A stretch of DNA of 34,193 nucleotides from a bacterium (lineage in GTDB: Bacteria; Bacillota; Clostridia; Christensenellales; Aristaeellaceae). The notes below the pieces were generated by a model. That model was not told the origin of the DNA, ran no database searches, and saw nothing but the letters and a program-made list of their open reading frames with translations. A program made the translations under genes and the position numbers. Every line of letters begins with the position of its first letter. Position 1 is the first letter of the stretch. The stretch covers positions 1 to 34,193 of the forward strand of contig JAQXJZ010000173.1 in NCBI GenBank assembly GCA_029009515.1, written 5' to 3'. Positions 24,282 through 32,078 of this stretch are shown here, piece by piece.

Positions 24282-24350
24282 ATATCTGTACAGATATTGA
24301 AATATAAAAAGAGGAAAAATATCTGTCCAGATATTCTATCTGTACAAATA
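24282..24350. promoter_or_regulatory. Array of three palindromic operators
   Basis: Three related sites: ATATCTGTACAGATAT (24282-24297, perfect), AATATCTGTCCAGATATT (24318-24335) and the weaker TATCTGTACAAATA (24337-24350). The third overlaps the -35 region of the promoter whose TATAAT is at 24363-24368. The likely binder is the ribbon-helix-helix protein encoded immediately downstream, giving autoregulation; this is inferred. Confidence 0.6.
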
Positions 24351-24390
24351 TAAAATTTGCTATATAATGAAGCAAGGAGGAGGAATGCGT

Positions 24391-24609
24391 ATGCCTGCCA
24401 CAAAAGCACAGCAAAAAGCTGTAAACAAATATATGAAGAACAACTATGATAATCTTCGGATCGTCATTCCCAAAGGCCAGAAGGCCACCGTGGAAGCAGC
24501 TGCCAAGGCAGCAGGCGAAAGCATCAACCAATACACACAAAAAGCGTTGCTGGCTCGTATGGGACTGACAGAATGGCCGCAGCTGAAAGAAACGGAAGCA
24601 GATCAATAA
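24391..24609 (+). CDS. Ribbon-helix-helix (Arc/CopG-type) regulator
   Basis: A 72-residue protein with a short basic N-terminus, a beta strand (YDNLRIVIPKGQ) and two helices (KATVEAAAKAAGESINQYTQKAL). This is the ribbon-helix-helix pattern of small DNA-binding regulators and antitoxins. Two ATGs are possible (24385 and 24391); the second has better spacing from AAGGAGG. The gene sits directly behind three copies of a palindrome that overlap its promoter. No toxin gene is adjacent, so a transcriptional regulator of element genes is more likely than a toxin-antitoxin pair. Confidence 0.75.
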   Translation: MPATKAQQKAVNKYMKNNYDNLRIVIPKGQKATVEAAAKAAGESINQYTQKALLARMGLTEWPQLKETEADQ

Positions 24610-24625
24610 AATATCATTTTCTATG

Positions 24626-24655
24626 GCGCTGGAGCTTATGCTCTGGCGCTTTTTT
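24626..24655 (+). terminator. Terminator of the ribbon-helix-helix gene
   Basis: 10-bp stem (24626-24635 with 24640-24649, two G-T pairs), TTAT loop, then TTTTTT, 16 bases after the stop codon. Confidence 0.8.
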
Positions 24656-24903
24656 GATGTCCGTCCCATTGTGAATTATTAAATTTTTATTAAGCTGAAA
24701 TTAAATTAGGAAAAATGTTCCCATTGGGTATGTAGGCTTGAGGTTTACGTCTGAAAGTTGCGCTTCATTCGGGAAACACACATACCTGCCTCACAACAAT
24801 GTCTGTTTCAATCGCTGCCGAATCGTCATCAGTTCCGGCTGAGGCTACATCTTCACAGAGCGGTCTGACCACGCGTCTCCGCCCATGGGGCTTTGACATA
24901 CAT

Positions 24904-25080
24904 CTACCGAAGCCGATCGGCGCAAAGCTCACGAATTCCCTCAAAATCCTGATTAACTGCAAGAAAGGAGAGATGACATGCTGCCTTGTCGTCCAACGCG
25001 TATTCGTCTGATTCTGTACCTTCCTGCCGCCTATACGCAAAGAGCGCCTCCGCATGCCAGTGGATATCCTCAAATCTCAT
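24904..25080 (-). CDS. Possible small minus-strand gene or remnant (58 codons)
   Basis: MRFEDIHWHAEALFAYRR and NQDFEGIRELCADRLR look like true protein sequence, unlike the overlapping plus-strand frames. However, there is no good ribosome binding site, and it lies antisense to the helicase leader. Another frame continues protein-like down to 24765, suggesting a frameshifted relic. The rest of the 24,656-25,099 spacer holds nothing else that is clear. Confidence 0.28.
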   Translation of the reverse strand: MRFEDIHWHAEALFAYRRQEGTESDEYALDDKAACHLSFLAVNQDFEGIRELCADRLR

Positions 25081-25103
25081 TCTTAAAGAAAGGTCGCTTA
25101 TGA
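24978..25103 (+). CDS. Possible 41-codon leader ORF coupled to the helicase gene
   Basis: An ATG with AAGGAG seven bases upstream opens 41 codons that end in TGA overlapping the helicase ATG (ATGA). The signals support translational coupling, but the peptide (many Pro, Arg and Tyr) has unusual composition, so it may be a leader rather than a functional protein. Confidence 0.3.
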   Translation: MLPCRPTRIRLILYLPAAYTQRAPPHASGYPQISFLKKGRL

Positions 25104-26302
25104 TCAAAATCATCGATTCAATCATGGGAAGCGGAAAAACCACCTGGGCAATCTCCTATATGAATGCCCATCCGGAAGAACGCTTTCTGTACGTAACCCC
25201 ATATCTCGCAGAGGCAGAGCGTATCCAAACCGCATGTCCGGCGCTGGACTTTGTGCAGCCAACGGAAGAAATCAGCAAGAGCGCAAGTCTGAACATGCTG
25301 ATGCAGGACGGACGCAACATTGCCATCACTCATGAGCTTTTCAGCCGTATGCAGATGCCGCCGACCATACAAAAGACAATTACAGACTACGGCTATACAT
25401 TGATTTTGGATGAAGTTCTGGAAGTGCTGATGCCGATTCCGGTTTCGAAGCAGGACACCAAAATGATCTTTGACACAGAAAAGATTGCCGTGGATGAAGA
25501 AGGACAGGTGACCTGGCTTGACCGCGATTACAAAGGCGAATTTGTTCACCTGAAGAGACGGGCGGACAGCCACACACTTCAGTGGTACAAGGAAAGCATC
25601 TTCCTCTGGAGCTTCCCGGTCAAAATCCTCAAGGCCTTCTCCAATGTTTTTGTACTTACCTTCCTGTTCTCCGGCAGTCACATGAAGAGCTTTCTGGATG
25701 TCCACAGCTTGCCTTATGAAATCTATCATATTCAGGACGGGGAACTTGCCGAGGGTGAGCAGGATCTTGCACCTGCCAAAGCAAGGATCCGACAGTTGTA
25801 GACCGTTTACGAGGGCAAACTCAATGATGTGGGTGAGGACGATACTGCTCTGAGCGCCAGCTGGTACCGCCGTCAGACGCCGAAGACTGGTAAGAACAGG
25901 GTTGTGATGAACAACGCCCGGAACTACCTGGAACGTAAGCAGTATTCTCCGGCAGCAGATGCCCTGTGGTCAAGCTTTGCCAGTTCCAAACGGAAGTACA
26001 CCGTCAAGAACTATACCAGCGCCTTCTGTCCCTGTAATGCCCGGGCAACGAATGAATACAGCAACCGCCATCACCTGGCCTATCTCATCAACGTCTACGA
26101 CAATCCGTTGGTCGTCCAGTGGTTCCAGGAACACGGCGTTTCCGTTGATCAGGATGCCTTTGCGCTGTCCCAGCTTCTGCAATGGGTCTGGAGAAGCGCG
26201 ATCCGCAATGATGAGCCGGTGGATCTGTATCTTCCTTCCAGACGGATGCGCAGGCTGCTGAACGACTGGCTTGGGGAATCCGGCTCCCACAAAGCGAGCT
26301 GA
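25100..26302 (+). pseudogene. P-loop helicase-like gene interrupted by one in-frame TAG
   Basis: A phage/ICE-type helicase-like ATPase of about 400 codons. Walker A is DSIMGSGKTTWAIS near residue 10 and Walker B is LILDEVLEVL near residue 110. The frame is broken at codon 234 by TAG (25799-25801) and then continues without a shift for 166 codons of normal protein-like sequence to a TGA at 26302. Without suppression the product is a 233-residue fragment with the ATP site but without the C-terminal domain. The tail could restart at the ATG at 25829. The ATG at 25100 has AAAGG upstream. Either a recent nonsense mutation or amber suppression explains this. Confidence 0.7.
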
Positions 26303-26521
26303 AACCTTTATAAATCAAGGGCTCTAGAGGAAAATCCTTAAAAGGAAAAGAGAGTATACTGAGGGGACAGACTGGATCACTACCCCTGTCCCTTCCACCC
26401 TTCCCAAATGAAAAAATACAAACATGGCGGCATCTGTTCGGAGAGGTTGAACTTCACACATCATGCCAGATGCGGTAAAGAACACAAGCAGCATGCCGCT
26501 CTACAAAAAGGAGATTACAAT

Positions 26522-26893
26522 ATGAATACCGTTGCCGCCGACTACATCGATCGTTTTGCTTGTATTACCGAAGAAGAATTCCACGACGAGGAGCTACGCC
26601 AGCACTTCATTAACGTACGCACTCGAATGCTCAATATTGTCTCTATGGCAAAAGAGTTGATTCTCACAAATCCGATGAACCTTTTGACCGTAGAGGACGC
26701 AGCATACATCCTCGAGGAAGATCCTGATGATATTCGCAGTTTGATTGAGGAGAATCAAGAGCTGTTCACGTTGGACGGATGGAAGGAGCCTTGCCTGACA
26801 ATCCGTGCGTTTTTCCGTCTGGCCGGGCTCCTCCCGAACAATCCTCTCGCTCAGGAATGCGTCAGCCAGCTGCTGAACATCGCACTGAAATGA
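26522..26893 (+). CDS. Hypothetical helical protein with possible DNA-binding motif, 123 aa
   Basis: A small acidic helical protein. Its middle (MNLLTVEDAAYILEEDPDDI) resembles the helix-turn-helix of excisionase/MerR-like proteins, and its position shortly before the integrase gene would suit a recombination directionality factor. That role is an inference. The ATG at 26522 follows AAAAAGGAG at good spacing; upstream codons in the same frame are unsupported. The 220-base spacer before it holds a TATACT box near 26355 and a weak GGGACAG/CTGTCCC inverted repeat, but no gene. Confidence 0.6.
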   Translation: MNTVAADYIDRFACITEEEFHDEELRQHFINVRTRMLNIVSMAKELILTNPMNLLTVEDAAYILEEDPDDIRSLIEENQELFTLDGWKEPCLTIRAFFRLAGLLPNNPLAQECVSQLLNIALK

Positions 26894-26959
26894 TTTCCCC
26901 TGTCAGCAAAATACACCCTTCCCTTGACAAAATAATGATCACAAAAGGAGATTCAGACC

Positions 26960-27112
26960 GTGTCCCGAATTGAATAGACCGAAGACCGTCTTTCCCAGCT
27001 TTTGGATGAGGCGGTTGCCAAAGGCGCAGCCTCTGTGCTGGCTGTACTGCAGCTTGATAACAGCATACCCTCCAAGGAATCCCAATCGCCATGTATGAAA
27101 GGAGCATTCAAC
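26960..27112 (+). pseudogene. Short ORF with in-frame TAG fused ahead of the integrase
   Basis: AAAAGGAG followed by GTG opens a frame MSRIE, TAG at codon 6, then TEDRLSQLLDEAVAKGAASV and on in the same frame into the integrase. The sequence after TAG is protein-like and helical. If TAG is read through, the product joins the integrase N-terminus; otherwise it is a broken small gene. The integrase has its own ribosome binding site and ATG at 27113. Confidence 0.45.
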
Positions 27113-28195
27113 ATGGCGAAACGACAGAGGTTCCATGTAGATGTCCCCGAAGGAGATCTGTGGCTTACGGGCAATACTGTCAGCGAGGCTTTTCTCAATG
27201 GTTTTCAACGATACCAGCAGATGAAGGAGAGTCCCGCCGCAAAGCCCTCTCCACTGTTTCGGGATGTCTTTGCCGAGTATCAGGAAACCTTTTGGAAGAA
27301 GCTCCGCGCGAGCACCCGAACCAACTACCAGCATCAGGCCAACAAGCGCATCCTGCCCGTTTTCGGCCATATCCCCATTGCCCAAATCACCGTTGCGGAT
27401 ATTCAAACGCTGTACAACCGCATGGAAGCAGAGGGACTGAAACGTAGCACCATCGACATGGTAAAAAAGATCATGAATCCCGTGATGGAGTATGCGCTGG
27501 AATTGGGAATCATCCACAAGAATCCCTTCCAGGCAAAGAAGTTGCTCACAGTTGGCGGGCGGAAGGAAAACTCGCACAAGCCCATCTCTCCCGAGGACAT
27601 GCAGATCATCCGCAAGGCGCTGCCGGATTTGCCCGAGCAGGAGCGCCTGCTGATCACTCTGCTTGCCTATACCGGCGAACGCAGCGGTGAAGTATGCGGC
27701 TTCAAGTGGGAAGACATCGACTACGCTAACCGCCAGTTGAAAATCCAGCGCGGGGTCAGCTGGGTGACACGCAATCAGCCAACGGTTGGCCTTCCCAAAA
27801 CGGAGAACAGCCTGCGTAGTATCCCGCTCACCCGCACCTTTCTGGACGCACTTCAGCCTGATGGACAGAGCGGGTTTATTCTTCACAGGCCGGACGGCAG
27901 TCCTCTTTCCTACACGATGTTCACCAAAATGCTCAAACGCGCCCTCAAACGTATCGGCTTTGAGGAAGGGCGGTACACAGCCCACGACTTTCGCGCCACC
28001 TGCGCAACAGAATGGCTGGAGGCAGGTATTCCGCTGAAAACCATTTCGGCCATGCTTGGTCACCGCGATACACGAACCACCGAGCGGTACTATGCGCGTC
28101 TCAGACCTGAAGTGGCTTTTGAAGGCGTGGCTGACCAAATCGACGCACACCTTCGTCAACAACAGCAGCAAATTGACACATCCATTGCATCATGA
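27113..28195 (+). CDS. Tyrosine integrase
   Basis: Site-specific recombinase of the phage/ICE integrase family, 360 residues. An N-terminal core-binding SAM-like domain (about 47-135, from FRDVFAEYQETFWKK) precedes the catalytic domain (about 155-335). The catalytic set is complete: Arg190 (TGERSGEV), Lys229, His291 and Arg294 (HDFRATCA), His317 (LGHRDT), and nucleophile Tyr326 or Tyr327 (TERYYARL). The ATG at 27113 has AAAGGAG upstream. The gene points at the tRNA-Thr gene 150 bases away, the classic layout for an integrase that recombines into a tRNA 3' end, and explains the 51-bp repeats at both ends. Confidence 0.95.
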   Translation: MAKRQRFHVDVPEGDLWLTGNTVSEAFLNGFQRYQQMKESPAAKPSPLFRDVFAEYQETFWKKLRASTRTNYQHQANKRILPVFGHIPIAQITVADIQTLYNRMEAEGLKRSTIDMVKKIMNPVMEYALELGIIHKNPFQAKKLLTVGGRKENSHKPISPEDMQIIRKALPDLPEQERLLITLLAYTGERSGEVCGFKWEDIDYANRQLKIQRGVSWVTRNQPTVGLPKTENSLRSIPLTRTFLDALQPDGQSGFILHRPDGSPLSYTMFTKMLKRALKRIGFEEGRYTAHDFRATCATEWLEAGIPLKTISAMLGHRDTRTTERYYARLRPEVAFEGVADQIDAHLRQQQQQIDTSIAS

Positions 28196-28200
28196 AAGAA

Positions 28201-28240
28201 CCCCCAAACCCGCTCTGCACAAGCGGTTGGGGGCTCTCTT
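28201..28240 (+). terminator. Terminator of the integrase gene
   Basis: A CCCCCAA...CGCT / AGCG...TTGGGGG stem with a short loop, followed by CTCTCTTTTC, begins six bases after the stop codon. Confidence 0.75.
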
Positions 28241-28273
28241 TTCCTTTAAAAATTGACCAGATTATTGACAAAT

Positions 28274-28286
28274 CAACTGCCAAATC
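28274..28286 (-). repeat. Candidate integrase arm-type site (right), paired with 12036-12048
   Basis: The minus strand reads GATTTGGCAGTTG; the plus strand at 12036-12048, just inside the left att copy, reads GATTTGGCGGTTG (12 of 13 identical, inverted). Several TTGAC motifs surround it. A matched sequence just inside both ends suggests binding sites for integrase or excisionase. Confidence 0.4.
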
Positions 28287-28315
28287 ATCTCCGCTCATAT
28301 TTCCACACATAACAA

Positions 28316-28346
28316 AAAAACGCTCAATCCATACGGATCAAGCGTT

Positions 28347-28349
<3 letters not shown>
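28316..28349 (-). terminator. Element-supplied terminator behind tRNA-Thr
   Basis: AAAAACGCT / AGCGTTTTT outer stem, a 2x2 internal loop and an ATCC/GGAT inner stem directly follow the tRNA 3' end on the minus strand. The element thus replaces the native terminator displaced to 11950-11980. Confidence 0.75.
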
Positions 28350-28428
<79 letters not shown>

Positions 28429-28454
28429 ATTCCCCTCAAACGGGCAACACATAT

Positions 28455-28483
28455 ATTATACACAACATCGGCCTGTTTGCCAA
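28455..28483 (-). promoter_or_regulatory. Promoter of tRNA-Thr
   Basis: On the minus strand TTGGCA, 17 bases, TATAAT, ending about 27 bases before the tRNA 5' end. Confidence 0.75.
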
Positions 28484-28543
28484 GAGGTATTTGAAAATTT
28501 TTTTGCGTTTTTTGAAAAATGAAGCCTTAAAGCCGCTCAGCTA

Positions 28544-28573
28544 TTGATTATCCACCCCTTTCCAGCGTATAAT
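28544..28573 (+). promoter_or_regulatory. Predicted promoter of murC
   Basis: TTGATT, an 18-base spacer and TATAAT, about 57 bases before the murC ATG. Confidence 0.6.
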
Positions 28574-28630
28574 ATCATTGGTTGAATCTGCAAATGATTT
28601 GACCGTACCAACTGGAAATGGGTGAAAAAC

Positions 28631-30028
28631 ATGTCCGTACCCCATATTCGTGATTATCAGGGCAAGCACATCCACATGATCGGCATCGGCGGAAGCAGCA
28701 TGAGCGGCCTGGCGCAGATGCTCAAGGAGAAGGGCTACGTCATTACCGGTTCGGATAATCTGGAAACCTATGCCACCCGCCACCTGCGCGATGACCTGGG
28801 CATCCCGGTCACCATCGGCCACAAGCCGGAGAACATCCACGGCGCGGATCTGGTGGTGTATACCGTGGCCATCCTGCCGGACAACCCCGAGCGCGTGGAA
28901 ATTGAGCGGCTTGGCCTGCCCAATATCGAGCGTGCAACGCTGCTGGGCCAGCTGATGGAAGGCTTTGAAACGGCCATCGGCGTGTGCGGCGCGCACGGCA
29001 AAACCACCACCACCTCCATGCTTTCCCAGATTCTCATGCAGTGCGAGATGGACCCCTCCATCCACATCGGCGGCAATCTGGATTTCATCGGCGGCAGCAC
29101 GCGCATCGGCAAGAGCGGCACCTTCCTGGCCGAAGCGTGCGAGTTCAACGCCAGCTTCCTGCACCTGCGTCCCACCGTGGCCGTGGTGCTCAACATCGAC
29201 GCGGATCATCTGGACTTCTACCGCGATATCGACCACATTCAGGAAACCTTCGGCCGCTTCCTCGGCCTGCTGCCGCAAAACGGCACGGCCATCGGCAACG
29301 GCGATGACAAGCGCATCATGGAAGAGCTGGGCAAGCTCTCCTGCCAGACCCTCACCTTTGGTCTGGAAAACCAGTGCGACTACATGCCGCAGAACCTGGC
29401 CTTTGACGAATGCGGCCATGCGATGTTCGATCTTGCCTTCCACGGCGAAGTGATCGGCCATGTGAAGCTGCAGGTGCCCGGCGCCTTCCAGGTGTACAAC
29501 GCGCTGGCCGCGCTGAGCTGCGCGCACCATCTGGGTGCGGACGTGGCGGAAATGTGCCGCGCCATGAGCGATTTCAAGGGCGCGCACCGTCGCTTTGAAT
29601 TGACCAGCATCATCGACGGCGTAAAGCTCTACCACGACTACGGCCACAACCCCGCCGAGATGCGCAATGCGGTGGGCGTGGCGGTCATGCAGCCGCACAA
29701 CCGCGTGTGGGCCGTCATGCAGCCCCACACCTACAGCCGCGTCAAGCGCCTGTTTGACGATTACCTCACCTGCACCGAGGCGGCGGATATCACCCTTGTG
29801 ACCGATATCTACGCCGCGCGCGAAAAGGATCCCGGCGATATCAAGGCCGAGATGGTAGTGGAGGGCATGCGCGCCCACGGCGTCAACGCCATTCACACCC
29901 CCACCTTTGACGATACCGAGGCGTATCTGCGCGCCCACTGGCAGCCGGGCGACCTGGTGCTCACCCTTGGCTGCGGCAACATCAACCAGCTCAACGACCA
30001 AATCTACGCACACGAAGAAAAGGAGTAA
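28631..30028 (+). CDS. murC: UDP-N-acetylmuramate--L-alanine ligase (MurC)
   Basis: Cytosolic Mur ligase that adds L-alanine to UDP-MurNAc with ATP hydrolysis, the first amino acid step of peptidoglycan precursor synthesis. The 465-residue protein has the N-terminal UDP-binding loop (HMIGIGGSSMSGLAQML), the ATP loop GAHGKTTTT at residues 120-128, the central EACEFNASF and LNIDADHLDFY motifs, and a C-terminal domain with HDYGHNPAEM and VWAVMQPHTYSRV. The start is slightly uncertain: ATG at 28631 or GTG at 28622, both with weak ribosome binding sites. It is followed after three bases by the ABC-F gene, so the two form an operon. Confidence 0.9.
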   Translation: MSVPHIRDYQGKHIHMIGIGGSSMSGLAQMLKEKGYVITGSDNLETYATRHLRDDLGIPVTIGHKPENIHGADLVVYTVAILPDNPERVEIERLGLPNIERATLLGQLMEGFETAIGVCGAHGKTTTTSMLSQILMQCEMDPSIHIGGNLDFIGGSTRIGKSGTFLAEACEFNASFLHLRPTVAVVLNIDADHLDFYRDIDHIQETFGRFLGLLPQNGTAIGNGDDKRIMEELGKLSCQTLTFGLENQCDYMPQNLAFDECGHAMFDLAFHGEVIGHVKLQVPGAFQVYNALAALSCAHHLGADVAEMCRAMSDFKGAHRRFELTSIIDGVKLYHDYGHNPAEMRNAVGVAVMQPHNRVWAVMQPHTYSRVKRLFDDYLTCTEAADITLVTDIYAAREKDPGDIKAEMVVEGMRAHGVNAIHTPTFDDTEAYLRAHWQPGDLVLTLGCGNINQLNDQIYAHEEKE

Positions 30029-30031
30029 ACC

Positions 30032-31633
30032 ATGCTTCAGCTCAACGACATCAGCCTTCAGTTTGCCGGCGACCTGCTCTACAAGCACGTCGATCTCATC
30101 TTCCAGCCCGATCACTGCTACGGCATCATCGGCGCCAACGGCGCGGGCAAATCCACCCTGCTGCGCATCATCTCCGGCGAGCTGCCGCCCACCACCGGCA
30201 CCGTCACCATGCGCAAGGAAGACCGCATGAGCGTGCTGGAGCAGAACCACTTCAAGTACGACGAGTATTCCGTCATGGATACCGTCATCATGGGCAACAA
30301 GCGCCTGTATGAAATCATGCAGGAAAAGGACGCCCTGTACGCCAAGGAAGACTTCAGCGATGAAGACGGCGAGCGCGCTGCGCAGCTGGAAGGCGAATTT
30401 GCCGAGCTGGGCGGCTGGGACGCTGAGACCGAGGCCGCGCAGCTGCTCAACGGCATCGGCATTCCCACCGAGCTGCACTACAACCAGATGGAAAGCCTCG
30501 ACGGCCGTCAGAAGCTGAAGGTGCTGCTGGCGCAGGCCCTGTTCGGCCATCCCTCCATCATCCTGCTGGACGAGCCCACCAACGGTCTGGACGTGGAAAG
30601 CACCGTCTGGCTGGAGGACTTCCTGGTGGACTGCAACGCCATCGTCATCGTCGTCAGCCACGACCGTCACTTCCTCAACGCCGTGTGCACCAACATCGTG
30701 GACGTGGACCATCAGGCCTGCAAGATGTACGCCGGCAACTACGACTTCTGGTATGAGACCTCTGCCATGATGCAGTCCCTCATGCGCAACCAGAACAAGA
30801 AGCGCGAAGAAAAGATCCGCGAACTGCAGGAGTTCATCCGCCGCTTCGCCGCCAACAAGTCCAAGTCCCGTCAGGCCACCAGCCGCAAGAAGGTGCTGGA
30901 CAGCCTGCAGCTGGAGCAGATTCCCGCCTCCAGCCGCAAGTATCCCTTCGTTGGCTTCGAGCCTGAGCGCGAGGCCGGCAAGGATATTCTGACCGTGGAG
31001 GGCCTGAGCAAGACCATCGACGGCGTGAAGGTGCTGGACAACGTGTCCTTCGTGGTGAAGAAGGGCGACAAGATCGCCTTCGTGGGCGACAACGAGGCCG
31101 GCATCACCGCCCTCATGCGCATCCTTGTGGGCGAGATGAACCCCGACGAGGGCAACTTCAAGTGGGGCGTGACCATCTCCCAGAGCTACTTCCCCAAGGA
31201 CAACACCCGCTTCTTCGAGGGCTACGAGGGCAACCTGATCGAGTGGCTCAGCCAGTTCTCCTTCGACACCACCGAGGCCTATCTGCGCGGCTTCCTGGGC
31301 CGCATGCTCTTCAGCGGCGACGACGTGTACAAGCCCGCCAAGGTCCTCTCCGGCGGCGAGAAGGTGCGCTGCATGCTCAGCCGCCTCATGCTCTCCAAGG
31401 CCAACGCCCTGCTGCTCGACCAGCCCACCGACCACCTCGACCTGGAAAGCATCACCGCGCTGTCCAACGGTCTGCAGGCCTACCCCGGCAACCTGTTCTT
31501 CTCCGTGCACGACCACCAGTTCATCGATGAAGTGTCCAACCGCATCATCGAGTTCCCGCTGGGCAAGGGCGGCTGCCTGGACTACGAAGGCAGCTACGAC
31601 GACTTTGTGCAGTGGAAGAAGGAGCGCGTATGA
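30032..31633 (+). CDS. ABC-F family ATPase (YbiT-like)
   Basis: Soluble ribosome-associated ABC-F protein, 533 residues: two nucleotide-binding domains joined by a charged helical linker (about 245-300) and no membrane segment. Domain 1 has Walker A GANGAGKST (Lys40) and Walker B LLDEPTNGLD, but the signature reads SLDGRQK in place of LSGGQ. Domain 2 has a clear signature, LSGGEK (439-444), yet Walker A reads GDNEAGITA with Ile358 where lysine is expected, Walker B ends in DQ (Gln464 replaces the catalytic glutamate), and the H-loop is SVHDH. Domain 2 is therefore probably unable to hydrolyse ATP. ABC-F proteins clear stalled ribosomes or protect them from antibiotics; which applies here is unknown. 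The ATG follows AAAGGAG and lies three bases after murC. Confidence 0.88.
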   Translation: MLQLNDISLQFAGDLLYKHVDLIFQPDHCYGIIGANGAGKSTLLRIISGELPPTTGTVTMRKEDRMSVLEQNHFKYDEYSVMDTVIMGNKRLYEIMQEKDALYAKEDFSDEDGERAAQLEGEFAELGGWDAETEAAQLLNGIGIPTELHYNQMESLDGRQKLKVLLAQALFGHPSIILLDEPTNGLDVESTVWLEDFLVDCNAIVIVVSHDRHFLNAVCTNIVDVDHQACKMYAGNYDFWYETSAMMQSLMRNQNKKREEKIRELQEFIRRFAANKSKSRQATSRKKVLDSLQLEQIPASSRKYPFVGFEPEREAGKDILTVEGLSKTIDGVKVLDNVSFVVKKGDKIAFVGDNEAGITALMRILVGEMNPDEGNFKWGVTISQSYFPKDNTRFFEGYEGNLIEWLSQFSFDTTEAYLRGFLGRMLFSGDDVYKPAKVLSGGEKVRCMLSRLMLSKANALLLDQPTDHLDLESITALSNGLQAYPGNLFFSVHDHQFIDEVSNRIIEFPLGKGGCLDYEGSYDDFVQWKKERV

Positions 31634-31854
31634 CGGAACTGAAGCCCGGCGTCTACCGCCATTTCAAGGGCAACCGTTACGAACTCTTATATGTAGCAAA
31701 ACACTCCGAGACCCTCGAGCCCATGGTGGTCTACCGCGCCCTCTACGGCGACGGCGGCATCTGGGTGCGCCCCGCCTCCATGTGGGACGAGCACGTGGAC
31801 AAGGACGGATATTCCGGCCCGAGGTTTGCGTGGGTTGGGGAGACGGAGGCGTGA
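31630..31854 (+). CDS. DUF1653 domain protein
   Basis: A 74-residue protein that is almost entirely a DUF1653 domain: LKPGVYRHFKGNRYELLYVA, then HSETLEPMVVYRALYGDGG and VRPASMWDEHVD. The fold is a small beta barrel often found alone or fused to NUDIX or other domains; its biochemical role is not established. The ATG overlaps the ABC-F stop codon (ATGA), so translation is coupled and it is the third gene of the murC operon. Strong hairpins follow the stop codon. Confidence 0.9.
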   Translation: MTELKPGVYRHFKGNRYELLYVAKHSETLEPMVVYRALYGDGGIWVRPASMWDEHVDKDGYSGPRFAWVGETEA

Positions 31855-31922
31855 CGGGGAGCGTGAGGCTCTGCCTCCCTGCACCCACCGCCAAAGGGTT
31901 TCACCCTTTGGAATCCCGTGGA

Positions 31923-31948
31923 TTGAGGCCGCCTTCGGGCGGCCTCAA
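31923..31948 (+). terminator. Strong hairpin after the murC operon
   Basis: Perfect 11-bp stem TTGAGGCCGCC / GGCGGCCTCAA closed by a stable TTCG tetraloop. No T tract, so it probably stabilises the 3' end and works with the terminator that follows. Confidence 0.7.
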
Positions 31949-31958
31949 GGTGTTTTGG

Positions 31959-31989
31959 ACTGTCGCTTTGTGAAGCGGCAGTTTTTTTG
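31959..31989 (+). terminator. Rho-independent terminator of the murC operon
   Basis: ACTGTCGCTT / AAGCGGCAGT stem with a TGTG loop and a run of T residues. Confidence 0.85.
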
Positions 31990-32025
31990 ATACGCAGGAT
32001 AATACGCAAGATAATACGCAAGATG
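31990..32025. repeat. Three tandem 12-bp repeats
   Basis: ATACGCAGGATA, ATACGCAAGATA and ATACGCAAGATG follow each other without gaps and end directly at the -35 box of the Fic gene promoter. They may be stacked binding sites for a regulator or a slipped short repeat. Confidence 0.85.
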
Positions 32026-32054
32026 TTGATGAAATCCAGCAGATCAGATATAAT
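32026..32054 (+). promoter_or_regulatory. Promoter of the Fic gene
   Basis: TTGATG, 17 bases, TATAAT, ending 24 bases before the ATG; the ribosome binding site GGGAGGGAG follows. Confidence 0.7.
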
Positions 32055-32078
32055 GCAATCAGAGAGGGAGGGAGTCAG

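Noticed and set aside
24391-24609. Antitoxin of a toxin-antitoxin pair
   Set aside because: The ribbon-helix-helix protein fits, but no toxin-like gene lies on either side and a terminator follows directly.
28541-31516. A 991-codon minus-strand open frame opposite murC and the ABC-F gene
   Set aside because: Composition (Val, Gly, His, Ala, Asp) is a codon-bias shadow; the plus strand has two well-defined protein families.
31990-32025. A CRISPR array
   Set aside because: The repeats are only 12 bp, three in number and have no spacers; no cas genes are in the window.
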